A stretch of 64,000 nt of DNA from Paraburkholderia panacisoli. Its GTDB lineage: Bacteria > Pseudomonadota > Gammaproteobacteria > Burkholderiales > Burkholderiaceae. Under the pieces are notes generated by a model, which was not told the origin of the DNA, searched no databases, and was given only the letters and a program-made list of their open reading frames with translations. The translations under genes and the position numbers were made by a program. The stretch covers positions 295,002 through 359,001 of the forward strand of contig NZ_VTUZ01000006.1 of assembly GCF_008369935.1 (NCBI RefSeq), read 5' to 3'. Shown here piece by piece: positions 17,535 through 25,409 of the stretch (position 1 is its first letter; every line of letters starts with the position of its first letter).

Positions 17535-17570
17535 ATGCATGACGCGGCATAATCGGGGAGTCAGCATAAC
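17535..17570 (-). repeat. RIT terminal inverted repeat, right
   Basis: Inverted partner of 14178-14213, with 34 of 36 positions agreeing. Just outside it lies a 22-bp palindrome (17575-17596) that is absent from the left end. Confidence 0.85.
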
Positions 17571-17574
17571 ATTC

Positions 17575-17596
17575 TTCATGCCGCTAGCGGCATGAA
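17575..17596. repeat. Perfect 22-bp palindrome outside the RIT right end
   Basis: The palindrome has the half CATGCCGCTAG and its mirror CTAGCGGCATG, extended by TT/AA. It sits between the right end repeat and the IS66 codons for DNN (17601-17606). It is part of about 30 bases that are foreign to tnpC and have no counterpart at the left end. Confidence 0.8.
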
Positions 17597-17600
17597 CCCA

Positions 17601-18935
17601 GTTGTTGTCAACGGGCGCATGCCCGTCGCTCACGTAGCGACTGAGATACGTCCACTGGTTGCGTGTATATGAGATCGCCTTGCCCAGCAGGCTTTCTGGC
17701 AGGACCTGCGGCGCCTGCTCGTCCAGCCACTTTCTGAACGCTTCGAGTAGTGGCACGCTGTGCTGCTGGCGCAGCTGGTATGTGTAGTTAGCGCGCGTCT
17801 TGCCTTCGGGCAGATCGGCTTTGGCCAGCGCCTCGACCTGATACAGCGCCTTGAAGTATTGCAGTGCCTGCGCGGCACGGCCGCCGGGTTTCTTCATGCC
17901 CTTGAGCGCGTCGACGAAGGCTCGACGGGCGTGAGCCAGGCAGCCGAAGTGGGTTGGACCTTCGAGCGTGCGCCAGGCGGCGTATCCGTCCGTCATCAGC
18001 AGGCCTTCATAGCCGGCGAGAAACGCCTGGGGATGTTCCTGCCCCCGCCCAGGCTGATAGTCGAACAGCACGACCGGCTGCGCACAGTCTTCGGCACTGC
18101 GGTAGACCCACATATACGATGTGCTCTGCGCGGCCTTGCCAGGTTCCTTGAGCACCTGCACTGTTGTCTCGTCGCCATGGATCAATGGCTGCGACAGCAG
18201 CGTCCTGCGCAGTGCCTCGCAGAGCCGGCTGTAATGCAGTTCAGCGGGCCGGATGATCCAGTTTGCCAGCGTGCCACGTCCGACTTCGATATCTGCGCGC
18301 GCGAGCGCGTGAGCCATCCGGTACAGCGGCGTACCATCGACGTACTTTCCTGCGGTGACGGTGGCGATCATCGCCGCACTGGCATTGCTGCCCGGCAACG
18401 GCTGCGCTGGCATCGGTGCGGTGATCACCGGCGTACGTTCGGCATGGCGTTCGCAGTGGCGGCACGCGTACTTGAAGCGCACGTGCTGCAGCACGGACGC
18501 TTTCACCTCGATATGCAACTGTTCGCTGACCTCTTCGCCCATGCGGTGAAGTGCATGGGCGCAGCTCGGGCAGACCTTCTGCTCTTCGGGCAGGTCGTAT
18601 TCGACGCGCTGACGTGGCAGGTGTGCCGGCAACGGTTTGCGTCCGGGCCTGTTTCGTGCCGACCCGGGTACATCTGGCAGGCCAGTATCGGGCAGTTCGA
18701 CCGTGTCTTCGACATCGCCGGCGTCATCATCGTCGGTGGCGGCAATCTGTTCGGCCTCGTCGAAGACGCGATCCCCGAGTTTCTCGCTGCTCGGCGCGAA
18801 GCGCTTGCTCTGTGCCAGGCGGAACTGCTCCTCCAGCTGGGCAACCCGTTCGCCCAGTTGCCGGTTGCGTGTCTCGAGTTCACGGATATAGGCCTGGGCG
18901 GCCGGCGGCAATCGGGAGAAATCGTCTTCGTTCAT
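17601..18935 (-). pseudogene. tnpC: IS66 transposase TnpC, 5' part
   Basis: This part encodes about 445 residues of TnpC. A leucine-zipper-like start (YIRELETRNRQLGERVAQLE) is followed by the IS66 zinc-finger region (CPSCAHALH with CRHCERH). The catalytic domain then shows the Asp residues in IHGDETTVQVL and MTDGYAAW. The normal sequence ends at APVDNN and then runs into RIT-linked sequence with an out-of-family tail to 17505. The remaining Glu-containing part is at 13902-14177. I chose the ATG at 18935. Confidence 0.88.
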
Positions 18936-19036
18936 GCTCCCAGGGTAGCGAAGAACTGCGTGCGATGGGTTTACGGGAATTTGTAACCGTCTAACCGTCC
19001 AGGCGCCCCGTTGTTTTACCGGGAACGCCCCGGCGT

Positions 19037-19390
19037 TCAACTCGCGTGGCGGTACCGCCGTGATGGATGGCGGCGCACCGCATCAACGTCAATGCCCTCA
19101 AGGAGCCAATGCAGTTGTTCGGTCGTCAACTCGATTACCGCCTGTGACCGACGTGGCCAGACGAAGTGGTCCTGCTCAAGGCGCCGCAGCATCAGCCAGA
19201 AGCCGGTGCGCTCGTAGAACAGTAACTTGACCCGGTTGCGTCTGCGATTGTGGAAGGCAAACACGGCACGCGCAAACGGGTCGAGTCGCATGGACTGCTC
19301 GACCAGTGCCACCAGGCTGTTGATGCCGGCACGGAAGTCGATCGGCTCACGATGCAGGAACACCTTCAGGTCCGCCTCAAACCGGAACAT
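19037..19390 (-). CDS. tnpB: IS66 accessory protein TnpB
   Basis: A 117-residue IS66 Orf2 protein. The start MFRFEADLKVFLHREPIDFR plus GINSL is diagnostic, and the middle FAFHNRRRNRVKLLFYERTG is the conserved basic part. It is needed for IS66 transposition, but its exact job is unknown. Its start overlaps the stop of tnpA (TGATG), and tnpC follows 100 bases downstream. It appears intact. Confidence 0.92.
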   Translation of the reverse strand: MFRFEADLKVFLHREPIDFRAGINSLVALVEQSMRLDPFARAVFAFHNRRRNRVKLLFYERTGFWLMLRRLEQDHFVWPRRSQAVIELTTEQLHWLLEGIDVDAVRRHPSRRYRHAS

Positions 19391-19854
19391 CAGCGCGCTC
19401 CCAATGCGGTAATCATCGCGCTCACGAGTGCGGCATCGTGTCCTGAACATTCGAGCTCAAGCATCACGCCGTTGGGCAATCTGGCCGACAATCGTGCACC
19501 CTGTGTCGCCGGTGGCGACAGGTCCTCGCGATCCAGTTCAGGCGTGGGCCGCGCAACGTGTGCCGTCGCCGGCACGGGCGCCGCGTCATCGATTGCGACG
19601 ACCGGCACGAAGGCCGGGAATCCGACAGTAGTGTTGACTCTTGCGGAGGCAGTTTGTTGTTCGCGCAGCCCGACCCATTTGCGCAACTGGTTGGCGTTCA
19701 CCCCAGCCTTCAGGGCGAGGCCAGACAGCGATGCGCCTGGTTGCAGGCAGGCGTCGACCAGTCGCCGCTTGTCTGCAGGGTCGAAACTGCGCTTGCCGCC
19801 GACACCAACGCGTGTCACCCGCAAGGGCAAAAAGGTCAGGTCATTCTCGATCAT
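19390..19854 (-). CDS. tnpA: IS66 accessory protein TnpA
   Basis: A 154-residue IS66 Orf1 protein. A helix-turn-helix of the transposase-8 type lies near the start (KRRLVDACLQPGASLSGLAL, then NANQLRKWV), followed by a Pro/Ala-rich linker and a conserved C-terminal strand region (RLPNGVMLELE). It probably binds the element ends or regulates the operon. I prefer the ATG at 19854 (MIENDLTFLPL); an in-frame ATG at 19905 lies upstream. The outer end of the element is at 19940. Confidence 0.88.
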   Translation of the reverse strand: MIENDLTFLPLRVTRVGVGGKRSFDPADKRRLVDACLQPGASLSGLALKAGVNANQLRKWVGLREQQTASARVNTTVGFPAFVPVVAIDDAAPVPATAHVARPTPELDREDLSPPATQGARLSARLPNGVMLELECSGHDAALVSAMITALGAR

Positions 19855-19940
19855 GGATTGCGTCCGCAAGTTTGGGGTTGCGGACGCAATCGTGGACCTT
19901 CTCAAATCCAGAAGCCAGGTGCGCGAAAACTAGCGCTTAC

Positions 19941-20258
19941 GATCCACTTGCGGTGATCCGCCCCGGAAATCGCGTAGGGCATCTGCTTTGATTTGGCCGA
20001 CAGGCCTCCGGCGTCGGTGTCGATCCGTGAGTGACCGCTTAGGGGTGCGGGCGGAGCCAGACTGGCGGAGCGTCGAACGACGCGCATTGGCCGGTCACTG
20101 CCCGACGCGGTCGCCCGAAATCGACCCTGAGCGGCCCTTGCGATACTTTCGGTGAATGGCGGTACATCGCTGTACAGCAGCCATACGCTGGACTCCGCTC
20201 ATTTATCCGCCCACGCCGCAAGCAGTGTCGCTCACGTTGCCGCACATCGATGGGATTT
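19941..20258. other. Gap between IS66 and the Crp/Fnr gene
   Basis: About 320 bases with no gene that I can support. It lies downstream of the Crp/Fnr gene and contains no clear terminator hairpin. Confidence 0.45.
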
Positions 20259-20978
20259 TTAGAGCGCTTTCAAATCAGGCAGCAGCCGGTCGAATTCCCG
20301 TTTCACTACGCCATAGCACTCGCACACGCGCTTTTCGAGTCCAAGTCTATCCAGCACCTCAATGTGCCCGTGACTATAGCGAATCAAGCCCGTGTCCTGC
20401 AGCTTCATCGCCGCTTCGGTCACGCCGGCCCGGCGCACGCCCAGCATGTTGGCGATCAGTTCTTGCGTCATCTTCAGTTCGTTTGAAGAGAGGCGGTCGA
20501 TGCTGAGCAGCAGCCACCTGCACAACTGCTGGTCAATCGAATGATGACGGTTACACACGGCGGTCTGCGCCATCTGGGTGATCAGCGCCTGTGTATAGCG
20601 GAGCAAAAGCCGCTGGACAGGACCCGCACGATGGAATTCTTCTTTCAGAATTAGAGCGTCCAGTCGATACGCCTTGCCCGCGCTCTGCACGACCGCCCGG
20701 TTTGGCATGGTTTCGCCCCCCATGAAGAGGGCAATACCGATCATCCCTTCGTTGCCGACGATCGAGATTTCGGCCGACGCGCCGTCCTCCATCACGTAGA
20801 GCAGCGACACGATACAGGTTGTCGGGAAATAGACGTGGTTGAGGCGGTCCCCGGATTCATAGACGACGTGGCCCAGCGGCATATCCACCAGTACCAGGTG
20901 CGGAACCAGACGTGCCCACTCTGCGTCAGGCAGCACCGCTAGCAGGTGATTTTCATTTTGATGACGCTCGTCCGACAT
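20259..20978 (-). CDS. Crp/Fnr-family transcriptional regulator
   Basis: A 239-residue regulator. The N-terminal cyclic-nucleotide-binding-type jelly roll (about 12-140) includes GHVVYESGDRLNHVYFP and EISIVGNEGMIGIALFMGG. A long dimer helix follows (LLRYTQALITQMAQTAVCN). The C-terminal winged helix (about 165-215) contains TQELIANMLGVRRAGVTEAA, the recognition helix. The residues that hold cAMP in CRP and the N-terminal Cys cluster of FNR are absent, so the signal is unknown. Genes of this subtype are common in Burkholderia-type genomes near stress genes. It lies alone, facing away from the small-protein cluster at 21.7-22.7 kb. Confidence 0.9.
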   Translation of the reverse strand: MSDERHQNENHLLAVLPDAEWARLVPHLVLVDMPLGHVVYESGDRLNHVYFPTTCIVSLLYVMEDGASAEISIVGNEGMIGIALFMGGETMPNRAVVQSAGKAYRLDALILKEEFHRAGPVQRLLLRYTQALITQMAQTAVCNRHHSIDQQLCRWLLLSIDRLSSNELKMTQELIANMLGVRRAGVTEAAMKLQDTGLIRYSHGHIEVLDRLGLEKRVCECYGVVKREFDRLLPDLKAL

Positions 20979-21733
20979 TTGCCACTCTCCGCAGCCCGCC
21001 CAGAACTGCTCTGCTCTCGCTGACGATTTCCTGACGGGTGAGTATGGATAAAAAGATGGATGCCTCCAACGGCTCGGCGCGCGTGCTACGGCGTCGCGAG
21101 CGGCAATCTTCGCCGGACGCGCTATCCCACCAATGCACCGTTAAATTATAGATCGCGCCACAATCCGGTCATGCGCCGTCGCGAACGGTGGCGTGCCGTT
21201 CGACGATCAGCAGCCTGAGCGTGAACTCGCCGCCCGTGTCCGGTCCGACGCCGACTGGCGGCATGCGACTCCTCTGCGGTCATACGCAACATGCCGCCGA
21301 ATGTCGGTCGTTAAGCCTAATTTCGGACAACAGTGAGCAGCCGCTGGTACTCCACCAGTCCGAGTTGGGAGCACATGCCCCATCTGGTGGTGAGCCAACT
21401 GGACATTCTCCTCGGGGCTGAATGTCGATCGTCATTCTCGTGCGCGACACCAAATAGCCCCGTAACTGCGATTTGACGCTTCGGGTCGCAGTCATTAACC
21501 GTCACCGTACAGACATACCCCGTCAGTCGTGAGAACGTACGGCTACCGACTGTGCGCACCAACGATTTTCGGACCGTTCTCGCGCGGCAAGCATTTGCGA
21601 CCGTCGGAGACCGGCGCAACGTGGCACGCCCTTCTAGTGACAGAACGTCAGATGCCGAAAGACTTTTTGCCATTTGGTCGCGACCGACGCGTCGCGCGGC
21701 TGATGAAGGGGTATCGAACTTATGGAGGGTGTC
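20979..21733. other. Long upstream region of the Crp/Fnr gene
   Basis: About 750 bases with no convincing gene. It must hold the promoter of the Crp/Fnr gene (minus) and that of the 24-residue membrane peptide (plus). No clear regulator palindrome was found by eye. Confidence 0.45.
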
Positions 21734-21808
21734 ATGAACAACATCATCTGGCTTGTAGGAGCCGTGGTTATCGTTCTGTTCGTACTCGGCTATTTCGGAT
21801 TGAGGTAG
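21734..21808 (+). CDS. Very small membrane protein, 24 residues
   Basis: ATG at 21734 to TAG at 21806-21808 encodes a single hydrophobic helix (NIIWLVGAVVIVLFVLGYF) with a short LR end. GGAGGG lies 4-9 bases before the ATG, an excellent ribosome site. Tiny proteins of this sort, with the MNxIIW start and a Gly-Phe-Gly-Leu-Arg-like end, are known in Burkholderia and Rhizobiales genomes near stress-response genes. Function is unknown; a single-pass inner-membrane peptide is likely. Confidence 0.7.
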   Translation: MNNIIWLVGAVVIVLFVLGYFGLR

Positions 21809-22051
21809 GACCTTCGTCGCAGGTGGGAAGCGTGGCCGGCGCGGTCCCATCGCGTGTGGACCAGACTAGGCGAAGACGCGGCCACGACTCACCGCCGGGA
21901 CGAAGAAACGTCTCGGCCTCGAAGGTGCGCGCCAGTCGGAACTCAGGAAACGACACTGATTCGGGCCGGCGTTCGCGTCCCTGGACGCTATCGGACCGCA
22001 TTTGCATCTGCTGTGGCGCAGCATCAACCGTGGGCACCGAATTAGGAGAAC

Positions 22052-22456
22052 ATGATGAGCGAATTGCACGACTTGAAGCGGGTGTTGTTCGTCGGCCAGG
22101 AGCCTGAAACGGTCGACTTCTCGGACCCTGCGCTACCGCCGGGGATCGACGCGGCGAAGATTCATGCCGGGATTTCAGTCGCCATGCAGCAAATGGCGGA
22201 GCATAGATGGCGTGCCGATCTTTGCCTGGTGCGACCAGACGAAACCGCCCCCGTTGCGCTTGAACGCCAATTAACAACCGCAACTTACGATTGCGTTGTG
22301 ATTGGCGGCGGGATACGCATTCCGCCAAAGAGCTTGATGCTCTTCGAGACTCTCGTCAATACCGTGCACAAATGTGCTCCTAATGCGTCCATCGCGTTCA
22401 ATACGCGACCCGAGGACACTGCGGACGCCGCGGCTCGCTGGTTTAAAAGTGAATAA
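22052..22456 (+). CDS. Hypothetical small Rossmann-like protein
   Basis: A 134-residue soluble protein. It begins DLKRVLFVGQEPETVDFSDP (beta strand then loop) and has a second strand YDCVVIGGGIRIPPKSLMLF, so an alpha/beta layout is likely. The His and Cys residues do not form a known metal motif. AGGAG lies about 6 bases before the ATG pair 22052/22055. I do not recognise a named family. It lies in a cluster with a Crp/Fnr regulator, tiny proteins and a two-component pair, which suggests stress or envelope signalling. Confidence 0.7.
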   Translation: MMSELHDLKRVLFVGQEPETVDFSDPALPPGIDAAKIHAGISVAMQQMAEHRWRADLCLVRPDETAPVALERQLTTATYDCVVIGGGIRIPPKSLMLFETLVNTVHKCAPNASIAFNTRPEDTADAAARWFKSE

Positions 22457-22574
22457 CCGCGGCCGACCGGTTCGCGAAGGTTGCGCAATGCTGTATCGGA
22501 GCGTCAATCGCTTCCACCACCTGGGTAGTCGCGCGTGACGATCAAGTCACTCAGCACAGGCTAGAGGAGCTAGC

Positions 22575-22706
22575 GTGCACTATGCAAACATCGGGGCGGC
22601 GTATAAATCGGCGGGTGGCAACGTGGAGCGCCTCCCTCGCGATGCTATATCAAAGGTGGTCAATGATCCGATATGGATTGACGATCCAAGTGCCCATGTC
22701 GAATGA
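22575..22706 (+). CDS. Small hypothetical protein, 43 residues
   Basis: A GTG start at 22575 with GAGGA 7 bases upstream, ending at TGA 22704-22706. The product (YANIGAAYKSAGGNVERLPR then NDPIWIDDPSAHVE) is mixed-charge with an acidic end and good codon bias. It lies 118 bases after the previous gene on the same strand. No family is recognised. The frame is more protein-like than the overlapping ATG frame at 22582. Confidence 0.5.
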   Translation: MHYANIGAAYKSAGGNVERLPRDAISKVVNDPIWIDDPSAHVE

Positions 22707-22760
22707 CTGTTCCTGGCCGCAACTGAGTCCGATGATGGCCTCGATCACAGGATTCGCTAT

Positions 22761-23144
22761 TCAATGCGGAGCAAGCCCATGGTTAATAGAAGCCAGGATG
22801 ATCGGCAGCAGAACCGGTTTCACGAAATAGTGATCAAATCCGGCGCGCATCGACTCAGCCCGCTCAAATGGCAACGATAGACCACTCACCGCCACAAGCA
22901 GCGGCGCAGGTGTCGCCTGAACACGTCGGATCGCTATCGCCACCGCGCGGCCGTCGAGATGCGGCATTTCGATGTCGAGCAACACTGCGGCCGGATACCA
23001 TATGCAGTATTCGGCGAACGCGTCAGCACCGTTCCTGGCGGTCCGGATTTCAAAACCCCGATCACAAAAAAACAGTGCGTACCCCGCCAGCATATCTGGA
23101 TCGTCGTCAGCGATGAGCAGGCGTGCGGCCTCAGCGATGGACAT
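22761..23144 (-). CDS. Single-domain response regulator
   Basis: A 127-residue receiver domain with no output domain. The acidic pair is in LLIADDDPDML, the phospho-acceptor Asp in AAVLLDIEMPHLDG (about 58), a Ser at the switch position in VAVSGLS, and the Lys in YFVKPVLL. The full active site is therefore present. Single-domain regulators pass phosphate on or act by protein contact. The hybrid-free kinase gene lies 107 bases upstream on the same strand, so the two probably form one system. Start is the ATG at 23144. Confidence 0.88.
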   Translation of the reverse strand: MSIAEAARLLIADDDPDMLAGYALFFCDRGFEIRTARNGADAFAEYCIWYPAAVLLDIEMPHLDGRAVAIAIRRVQATPAPLLVAVSGLSLPFERAESMRAGFDHYFVKPVLLPIILASINHGLAPH

Positions 23145-23251
23145 TCGCTTCCCCTAGTTGCTTTCTTATGAGCAATTTAAGGTCCCGGATACGGGTCAGC
23201 TCGCCGGTTTGACGCGATTCACATAGGGCGAACCGTCAAAAACCATACTCA

Positions 23252-24385
23252 TCATGCCGTTAATGCATATCGTGGCAGAGTAATGGTGAAGACGCAGCCG
23301 GTGCCCGGCAGGTCGCGGACGCTCAAAATACCGTTGTTGGCCTCAACATTACGCCTCGCGATTGAAAGACCTAGCCCCAGTCCGGTTCTATCCTCGCCGT
23401 TCTGGGTGAACGGCAGAAACATCCTTTCCGCATCACCGGGTGGGAGACCACCGCAATGATCCTTCACATCGATCAGGATGCGATCCGACAGCGCGTAGGC
23501 GTCCAACGTTACTTCGGTGTGGTGGTGAGTAAACTTAAGGGCATTTTGCAGCAGGTTTCCGACCGCCGAATAAAGCTGGTCACGATCCCCGCTGAAGGCA
23601 AGCCGCGAATCCACAGCAGAAACCGTCAGTGCGCATCCACGAGTCTGGGCCACAAGGTCAGCGGCATATTTCACCTCAGCGATGAAGTCCGCAACGGAAA
23701 ACGTCCTTGATTGCAAGGAAATTCCAGCTTCCGCCCGAACCTCGTCCAACGAGTGATCGATAAGATCGCGCAAGCCGTTCAGGCTCCGCTCCAAAACCGA
23801 CCCCGTGGCCCCGGACAGGTTTAAATTTCCGGTCTTGGCTGCAGTAAACGCAAGCGTGGCGGTTTGAAGGAAATTACGCAGTTCATGTGCGAAAAAACCC
23901 AGTCGCTCATGCATCTGGACGGCTTGCCTGTCCGCGACGGCGAAATCGCGCTGATAGCTGAATTCCGTGACCGCGTCGGCGATGGCATTGTCCAGGCAGC
24001 GGTTCAGGGTTCGAAACTCGTCTATCAGAAACGGAGCGTCGCGCTCGAATGCGAGATCTGTAATAGCCTGGCATAGGTCGCCGTAATCGTGAACGACCTG
24101 ATCAACCGAAAAGCCGAGGTTCAACAGCTCCCGCCCGTGCTGCGCCGCTGTCTCGCCGATTTCGGATAAAGATGCCCCGCCACCCGAAGGACCAGAAATC
24201 TTGCGACTGTTCATGGGTGCCGATGTCTGTTCCATCCGAAGTGTCCTGATGAGCTGATCCAGGAACAGTGGCACGCCATTTTGAAGTTGCTGCGCAGTTG
24301 CCTCGCGCGCAGGCCTTTGCGCTACCTTCGCTCGACACCGTTCTATCAAGGCATCGCGATTGTTCGCCAGAAAAACGTGCATCAT
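23252..24385 (-). CDS. Sensor histidine kinase with RsbRD-like N-terminus
   Basis: A 377-residue soluble histidine kinase without membrane segments. The N-terminal ~150 residues resemble the RsbRD N-terminal domain seen in stress sensors (LGFSVDQVVHDYGDLCQAIT). The phospho-acceptor His is in FFAHELRNFLQT (about 167). The ATPase domain has the N box NLLQNALKF, the G1 box DHCGGLPPGDAE and the G2 box GLGLGLSIARRN. It should phosphorylate the receiver protein at 22761-23144. Two start codons (24385 and 24382) are adjacent. A cytoplasmic sensor of stress or redox state is the likely role. Confidence 0.9.
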   Translation of the reverse strand: MMHVFLANNRDALIERCRAKVAQRPAREATAQQLQNGVPLFLDQLIRTLRMEQTSAPMNSRKISGPSGGGASLSEIGETAAQHGRELLNLGFSVDQVVHDYGDLCQAITDLAFERDAPFLIDEFRTLNRCLDNAIADAVTEFSYQRDFAVADRQAVQMHERLGFFAHELRNFLQTATLAFTAAKTGNLNLSGATGSVLERSLNGLRDLIDHSLDEVRAEAGISLQSRTFSVADFIAEVKYAADLVAQTRGCALTVSAVDSRLAFSGDRDQLYSAVGNLLQNALKFTHHHTEVTLDAYALSDRILIDVKDHCGGLPPGDAERMFLPFTQNGEDRTGLGLGLSIARRNVEANNGILSVRDLPGTGCVFTITLPRYALTA

Positions 24386-24560
24386 GATGCGGCCCCTGGA
24401 CGCCTACTCCGGCATTTTCGCAAATCACCCGCCGGCGCTGCCGGGCGCCGCAGACTTACAGACTCATTAGAGTAGTAACTACCTGTACATTTTACGCGCT
24501 ATGCGGGTCCAGGTACTTCTTTTCGGCGTTCGCGACAAAGCGATCGAACGCGGCACGCAG

Positions 24561-24911
24561 TTAACCTGTTTTCAGCTCGTCTTTACAAGCCGCGCGGATA
24601 TTCCAGACGTTCGGCGAACGATAGTCCATTCGCCAGCCGTCCGTGAACAGTTTAGCAAGCGAGGCTGAGTCAGCGAAGTTGGGGCGCCCGGCAAAATCCA
24701 GCGCGACTTTCTCCGACAAAGGACTAAGGTACGCGCCCTCCAGCCAGTCGGCCTCTGCTCCATTACCGTTAAACCAGATATTCAGCAGCTCCACACGATG
24801 ATCGGTTCGCAGCCAACTGCCCGTACGCGCTCGCGCAACCAGTTGCCCCACCACCAGATAGGAGAGCAGTTCGGCACGGGCTTCGTCATCAAGTTTGCTC
24901 GGTTTGGTCAT
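24561..24911 (-). CDS. Hypothetical protein
   Basis: A 116-residue soluble protein with mixed helices (DDEARAELLSYLVVGQLVAR) and a Trp-containing C-terminal part (FTDGWRMDYRSPNVWNIRA). Codon third positions favour G and C. No motif or signal peptide is seen and the family is unknown. The ribosome site before 24911 is poor. It is in the same direction as the kinase gene but 175 bases further upstream, so a shared transcript is possible. Confidence 0.5.
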   Translation of the reverse strand: MTKPSKLDDEARAELLSYLVVGQLVARARTGSWLRTDHRVELLNIWFNGNGAEADWLEGAYLSPLSEKVALDFAGRPNFADSASLAKLFTDGWRMDYRSPNVWNIRAACKDELKTG

Positions 24912-25409
24912 CTATCGTCCGGTGCCGCGCTGGGTGGGTGCAAGCTCCCAGTCTACGGCAACTCGCGAGTACTGGGGCGCGTGGAAAGACGGCCGTGCTT
25001 GACGTTCATATAGGATCCGGCGGCGCACGCTTGGATCAACGAGCGCCCGGTAGAGCATTCATAGCAGCCGTTCGCTCCTTGATGATGACCGACCGTTCAT
25101 GGCCGAAGCCTGCCTGACGTCCCGCACGCCTGAACACCCGGGCTCGGCATTGCGCGTCCGACCGTAGCCGACCCGTTGCTGCCGGTCGACCAGATGCGAG
25201 GGCGATGGCACGTTGCGGACTGGAACGGCCATTCGTACGGTGTTTCGGGCGGCGCATCATATCCCCGAAGAACCGGACATGTCGCAAAAGGCCTAGGACG
25301 GGGCGCGCGGTTGACGAATATCACCCTCGGTCCAGCTAACGATGCCCACTTCTTCCAAGTCACCATAACGTGCATTCGCCATACTGCGGTAACGAAGCAG
25401 AGTGCGCCG
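24912..25409. other. Intergenic region
   Basis: About 500 bases between two minus-strand genes. Open frames on both strands here lack motifs and ribosome sites. Nothing else is supported. Confidence 0.45.

Larger units (their letters stand above)
14178..17570 (-). mobile_element. Recombinase-in-trio (RIT) element
   Basis: Three overlapping tyrosine-recombinase genes on one strand (17440 to 14272) lie between 36-bp inverted repeats that agree at 34 of 36 positions (14178-14213 and 17535-17570). Gene overlaps are 4 bases (ATGA) at both junctions. This matches the known RIT elements of proteobacteria. It is inserted in IS66 tnpC between the codons for DNN and VIERD. Confidence 0.9.
13809..19940 (-). 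mobile_element. IS66-family element interrupted by a RIT element
   Basis: The element runs from GTAAGCG at 13809 to its inverted partner CGCTTAC ending at 19940, the terminal bases typical of IS66 elements. On the minus strand it encodes TnpA, TnpB and a TnpC cut in two by a 3.4 kb recombinase trio. Without the insert it would be about 2.7 kb, normal for IS66. The 8-bp flanks (TCACAGGG and GATCCACT) do not match, so no target duplication is visible; rearrangement or recombination between copies is likely. Confidence 0.85.
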
